Origin: Aestuariivirga litoralis
GTDB lineage: Bacteria > Pseudomonadota > Alphaproteobacteria > Rhizobiales > Aestuariivirgaceae
DNA length: 64,000 nucleotides
Assembly: GCF_003234965.1 (NCBI RefSeq)
Contig: NZ_QKVK01000008.1
Coordinates: 62,001-126,000 of the forward strand
Direction: 5' to 3'
This document shows positions 61,201-64,000 of this stretch, piece after piece. A model generated the notes under the pieces. It had not been told where the DNA came from and searched no databases. It worked only from the letters and a program-made list of their open reading frames with translations. The translations under genes were made by a program, and so were the position numbers. Each line of letters opens with the position of its first letter. Positions within the stretch are counted from its first letter, which is position 1.

Positions 61201-64000
61201 TTTACCTGTTCAACTGCGTCCAGCGCGGGCGAGGTCTTGTCCGGCAGGACTGCCAGGTTCTTCAGACCGGCAACCCAGTCATCCATGCAGAACGCAAAGA
61301 GCTGACGACGGAGCACTTCCACAGCCTTGAGAAAGACGCCTAGTGCTTCGACCGGACCTGCGATCATCTCTTCGGTTTCGGCGAAAAAATAGAGGTCATG
61401 AGGGCTATTGCCATCCGCCAGTGTTGTCGTCATTGCATTTCCGTCGCGGCGGCCAGCTCGGCCGATACGCTGCAGAAAGCTGGCCTGGTTTGGCGGGACG
61501 GAACACAGAAGGACGGATGACAGATCACCGATGTCCACGCCCATCTCGAGAGTAGGGGTGGCCGAGAGGAGGTTCTCGTACCACGGCTGTGGCTTCTTTG
61601 CCTTGAAGCGCGCTTCGAGTGCCTCACGTTCGGGCCGTGGCAGGAGGCCTGTGTGCTCGGCTGCGATAACGCGCTTCAGATCTCCGCGACTGAACCTGTC
61701 CGACCACCAGCCGGCCGCGTCCGGGATCGTCTCGACATAGGGCGATCTCAGATCCTCCAGGCTCGGCATCCCCAAGAGAGGCTCCGCCTCGTTTCGCGGC
61801 ACCGCCAGCCGTCGTGTATTGCCGCGTGTGGTGACAAAGGCCAGATCGGTGCGGAGTACCAGCGCTTCGCCGGATAGGCCAAGGTTGGTTCCAGATAGTT
61901 CAAGGACGCCATCTTCCTGCAGCGCCTTCAGGGCGATGCTGTACATATCCGCAAGCAGGCTGTTGTTGAGGAGCACTTTGGACTCAAAACACGCGAAGCC
62001 CCATTTCTCGTACCAACTCCTGGCGGCGCCGGTTCCACGGAGCTTGTCGAAACGGCCTTGGTTCGTTGCGCTTAGAAAGACAGGGCGAGGGCCACCCTTG
62101 GCCATCCGGGGCATCCATTCGCCCCGCCCACCGAGACTTATCAATTTGAAGTGGTTCTCGTCCTGGGCGTACTCGATCAACATTGGATGCATGACGCCGC
62201 CGCGTTGCCGCATGTGGGTGAGCATACCCCAGAGCCACTGGGAGATCTGCTTGCCGGACAACTCCCGTATACCGAGGCGCTCGCCGAACACCGGCAGAAG
62301 GTTCGCGGTCACGCGTTCGACGCGCTCCCAGGGAACGGTCAGCACGGCCTTGCCGATACGTTCTAGGGAGCGGCCGCGCTGGCTCTGATAGGTGAGGTCG
62401 GAGAACAGCTGCCAGAGCAGGCGTTTCTTGACCTTGTCGGGCAGACGCGAGCCGGCTGGCAGCGCCTCGTTTGTGCGGAGCTCGCTCCAGCCGCGCTGCC
62501 AGGTCATGTCGGGTGCCAGGAACTCGGCGACGAGTGTTTCCTTCGGCATGCACAGGACGGAACCGGCCGAGGTGAACTGCGCTTCGGCCAGTTCCAGCAC
62601 CTTGCTCCAGTTCTTTCCCGAAGCGCCCATCATATCGAGGCTTTGAACCCATGCGGTACGGACGTTGTTCTGCCAGGTGCGCGCGCCGAAGAAGCCAGCC
62701 CGGTGAGCGGCGTCCTGAACGGAATCGGAGAACGCGATGAGCTTCTTGTCGTCATTGAAAAGGCTTGCCCAGGAGGCATCGATGACCTGCGCGCCGAGCG
62801 TGGCGTTGCGTGCGCCGAGCAGGATCAGTGCCCCATGCGCACCACAGCTGGGACAAGTGTCGTCATGGCGGGTGATGTTGGCGCCTTGGCGTTGAATTTG
62901 CCTTGAGCCAGTGGCGAGGAACACACCCAACAGCTCGCGCTGGCCGCATCCGCCGCAGATGTCGGCCCCGTTTTGCAACGTCCCGCAGGACGTGCAGAGC
63001 TGCTTGCGGATGCCGTCAGCGTGGTCCCCAGTCTCGCTTTCGAGGGCATAGATGCGCACGGCTTCCGGATCCTGGCGGAACCAGGCTTCGTAGATCTTGT
63101 CGAGTTCGGAAGAAAGTTTCGGATGTGCCGGGGGTCGGCGCGAGAGCCAACCCGTCGTGCGGCACTGGTTGCATTGAAGGAGCGGAAGATAGACGCCGCC
63201 TCTGTCGGCCGGAAGATCGCGCTCGGGTACCAGCCGCAGCTCGGCAGAGTTCCTGACGACCTTGCTGACCATGCGCCTCAGCTCGCGGACCCATAGCTGC
63301 ATGCGCAAGGTGACGAGCGGCAGATTGTTCTCGCGGAGTGCCCATGCGACGAGGACGAGCAGGGCGTCGAGCACCTTCTCCACCTCCTGCGGCGTGGCCG
63401 TGGGCATACTGCGGGCGAAGGACTGCTTGAGGTCGGAATAGGGCACTACTCCGCTACGCAAGAGCTTCAGCAGGTTGACGAAAAGTTGGTGCTGCTTCAG
63501 CCGCTCGCCGAGGCTGCGTCGCCACGCCCGGTCCTTCACGTCCGCTGGCGCGGCCTCGCCATTGAAGAAAAGGGGATACCATGCCTGCACTGCTGCCTCG
63601 GGGCTGGCATAGGCATCGGGCGACAGGACTGGCACTAGGGCAGGCTGGAAGAGGAACATGTATTCGACGGTCGCTTCGTCGAGGAAGGAGGCGACCGACC
63701 GTCGGTTCTCCATGATAACCGAATCCGTGTCGAAAGCAGTGCTGAAGATCTGGCGGGCGTAGTCACGCAGTGCGGTGGTATCGTTACCGTGACCGAGCGT
63801 AGCCGAGGTGCCGGCGCAGATCAGATGGTCCTCAGGAATCTTTAGACGGGCGCGGAGGCGCCTCAAGAGAAGTGCGAGATCGGTTCCCTGGGCACCGTCA
63901 AAGGTGTGGAGCTCATCGACCACAACGTAGCGCAGTGTCTCGGGGCCGTTAGACTCCCACAGCTGCCGGTCTTTCGGGCGCAGCATGAGGTAGTCGAGCA
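58245..64000 (-). CDS. Giant DEAH/DUF1998 helicase with nuclease-like C-terminal region, N-terminus outside window
   Basis: At least 1917 codons; the frame is open to the right edge, so the N-terminus with Walker A is missing. The visible part has a DELH box (VVVDELHTFDGAQG, near the edge), SAT motif CAGTSATLGHG and QRIGRAGRR (about visible residue 841). Several Cys4 zinc clusters and a DUF1998-type Cys cluster (CSCNKDPEKDGCYRC, about 1411-1425) follow. The C-terminal stretch (PDFIIWPW, then VAVFCDGWTYHKST and EDARKRSALLASSRY, about 1541-1580) resembles a Vsr/DUF559-like nuclease. The architecture matches DruE-type phage-defence helicases. Confidence 0.88.
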   Translation of the reverse strand, partial: LDYLMLRPKDRQLWESNGPETLRYVVVDELHTFDGAQGTDLALLLRRLRARLKIPEDHLICAGTSATLGHGNDTTALRDYARQIFSTAFDTDSVIMENRRSVASFLDEATVEYMFLFQPALVPVLSPDAYASPEAAVQAWYPLFFNGEAAPADVKDRAWRRSLGERLKQHQLFVNLLKLLRSGVVPYSDLKQSFARSMPTATPQEVEKVLDALLVLVAWALRENNLPLVTLRMQLWVRELRRMVSKVVRNSAELRLVPERDLPADRGGVYLPLLQCNQCRTTGWLSRRPPAHPKLSSELDKIYEAWFRQDPEAVRIYALESETGDHADGIRKQLCTSCGTLQNGADICGGCGQRELLGVFLATGSRQIQRQGANITRHDDTCPSCGAHGALILLGARNATLGAQVIDASWASLFNDDKKLIAFSDSVQDAAHRAGFFGARTWQNNVRTAWVQSLDMMGASGKNWSKVLELAEAQFTSAGSVLCMPKETLVAEFLAPDMTWQRGWSELRTNEALPAGSRLPDKVKKRLLWQLFSDLTYQSQRGRSLERIGKAVLTVPWERVERVTANLLPVFGERLGIRELSGKQISQWLWGMLTHMRQRGGVMHPMLIEYAQDENHFKLISLGGRGEWMPRMAKGGPRPVFLSATNQGRFDKLRGTGAARSWYEKWGFACFESKVLLNNSLLADMYSIALKALQEDGVLELSGTNLGLSGEALVLRTDLAFVTTRGNTRRLAVPRNEAEPLLGMPSLEDLRSPYVETIPDAAGWWSDRFSRGDLKRVIAAEHTGLLPRPEREALEARFKAKKPQPWYENLLSATPTLEMGVDIGDLSSVLLCSVPPNQASFLQRIGRAGRRDGNAMTTTLADGNSPHDLYFFAETEEMIAGPVEALGVFLKAVEVLRRQLFAFCMDDWVAGLKNLAVLPDKTSPALDAVEQVKIDRFPYVFLDHVVTNQVRLFDGFVSLLGSDADKVVIDRLRDFIEGQGEDDGLKIRLMKTLQDLVRERKVWRERKEEVDRQRIKAEQGPQDQATQNTIAELISEKNKILELVKEINTRDLLNTLTDAGLIPNYAFPEAGIELKSVLWRRKGDDDTGPGKYVTLETLKYERPANSALSEFAPENRFYANQRKVEIDQINMSLTSTEEWRFCPACQHVQNLSISVDEYGTCPRCSDALWGNVSQKRTLLRFRQAIANSDDSQVRIDDAAEEREPAFYTRQLLANFEPSTVREAWQLPDGMPPFGFEFLARVTFRDINFGEISNPGDTFKVADREAPRPGFKLCRDCGKVQSSYHAEEQHSLDCPHRSRDNPDALIECLYLYREFTSEALRILVPFTKYGVDEKVIQSFMAAIQLGLKRCFGGKVDHLRMTLQDEPGQDNGPRRQFVLLYDSVPGGTGYLNELLAHEADALDRVFKESLAALDACSCNKDPEKDGCYRCLYQYRIGRSLDEVSRSIAQDVLRELTGALHAKVRVKTISQIYINPNFDSVLEARFIECLRKLSGIGKLPPITLLQDIVFGKSGFILQVGPNRYRVEPQRNLASSDGITVPSKPDFIIWPWSESSTRKPVAVFCDGWTYHKSTLQEDARKRSALLASSRYVVWSITHEDITTSIGGGFETDLPSTATTLNRHDSLKAATWFKPSEVYPLSQNAVAQLLHHLASPENDVVAEGSLRRNAASLVTRLLPTTPEDQEAAKAQMNAWKALIPEWLKHSGKHHTAFLSVAEAPVTVVGWWAHTLLSGPSAATPVPGFVILDESSGDGEQGLHLRWRQWLQACNIFQFLPGMLMATKRGLVEGDYGLFEGAAELASHQQSEMVPPGLWRDAVQSCAPFLKPALLKLEKHAVRPPEVGMELAGPDGTIVAECEAAWPEKKLVLLRSDQDDMAKIWSDEGWMVVQMQDENQTVDGTPIELALAKALGVSGAGQKDATC

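Larger units (their letters stand above)
45877..64000. mobile_element. Modular genomic island at tRNA-Gln, right end outside window
   Basis: Everything right of tRNA-Gln differs from the core: variable base composition, mostly minus-strand genes, accessory functions, a serine recombinase, and five related junctions ending in CAGCCA. Junctions at 45871, 46148, 46425, 50215 and 52757 divide it into two 277-bp empty units, a 3.8-kb HNH/DUF3841 module, a 2.5-kb dehydrogenase module and a last module of over 11 kb. No tyrosine integrase is visible. The right boundary is not in the window. Confidence 0.8.

Noticed and set aside
56179-64000. Complete DISARM or BREX system
   Set aside because: Only a DUF1998 helicase and a UvrD-like helicase are seen. 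There is no drmA/drmB pair, PLD nuclease, methylase, PglX or PglZ in the window. Partners beyond the right edge cannot be excluded.

Overview
The window is GC-rich chromosomal DNA from an alphaproteobacterium, most likely of the order Hyphomicrobiales (Rhizobiales). The evidence is an HWE-type histidine kinase, a DUF1127 protein, an IalB-family protein, the cox order ctaC-ctaD-ctaB-small membrane protein-ctaG-ctaE-DUF983-SURF1 followed by thrC and an M16 peptidase, and the run lnt-XRE regulator-metK-trmB-rimP-nusA-ylxR-infB-rbfA-truB-rpsO-pnp. No genus can be named from this alone.

Bases 1-45,720 are ordinary core chromosome. A truncated sensor kinase and a LysR regulator open the window. A minus-strand operon follows (tldD, HAD phosphatase, MATE exporter, DUF937 protein), then ialB. 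The aa3 cytochrome oxidase and heme O/copper assembly block occupies 7.4-13.7 kb. Threonine synthase, an M16 peptidase, an acetyltransferase and a large EAL phosphodiesterase fill 13.8-20.5 kb. AlgH, a DsbD-N protein, a peroxiredoxin and a DUF1989/maleate-isomerase-like pair lead to lnt. The translation and RNA-processing super-operon spans 25.7-38.0 kb and has its own promoter and an attenuator-like hairpin before rimP. Cytochrome c, fasciclin, gabT, amidase, acyl-CoA ligase, metallo-hydrolase and bioY genes complete the core.

At 45.65-45.88 kb a tRNA-Pro (minus) and a tRNA-Gln (plus) sit back to back. From the 3' end of tRNA-Gln to the right edge the sequence changes character: base composition is mixed, genes are mostly on the minus strand, and intergenic repeats appear. 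The end of tRNA-Gln (CAGCCA) recurs at 46,148, 46,425, 50,215 and 52,757. Each of these later copies is preceded by a TTCGATC-like word and followed by a related 170-190 bp block. These junctions cut the island into modules: two cargo-free 277-bp units in exact tandem, a 3.8-kb module (DUF3841 protein, small unknowns, HNH endonuclease), a 2.5-kb module (FAD/iron-sulfur sugar dehydrogenase with its small subunit), and a last module running off the window.

The last module carries a large serine recombinase with its DUF2924 and DUF3489 partners. After these come two overlapping genes: a UvrD-like helicase with a RelE/ParE-like N-terminus, and a giant DEAH/DUF1998 helicase with a nuclease-like C-terminal region, cut by the right edge. 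The giant helicase resembles the DUF1998 helicases of Druantia/DISARM-type phage defence. The pair is the best candidate here for an uncharacterised defence system, and the stacked tRNA-Gln junctions are the most unusual structural feature. All functional assignments come from reading the sequence; no database search was run.
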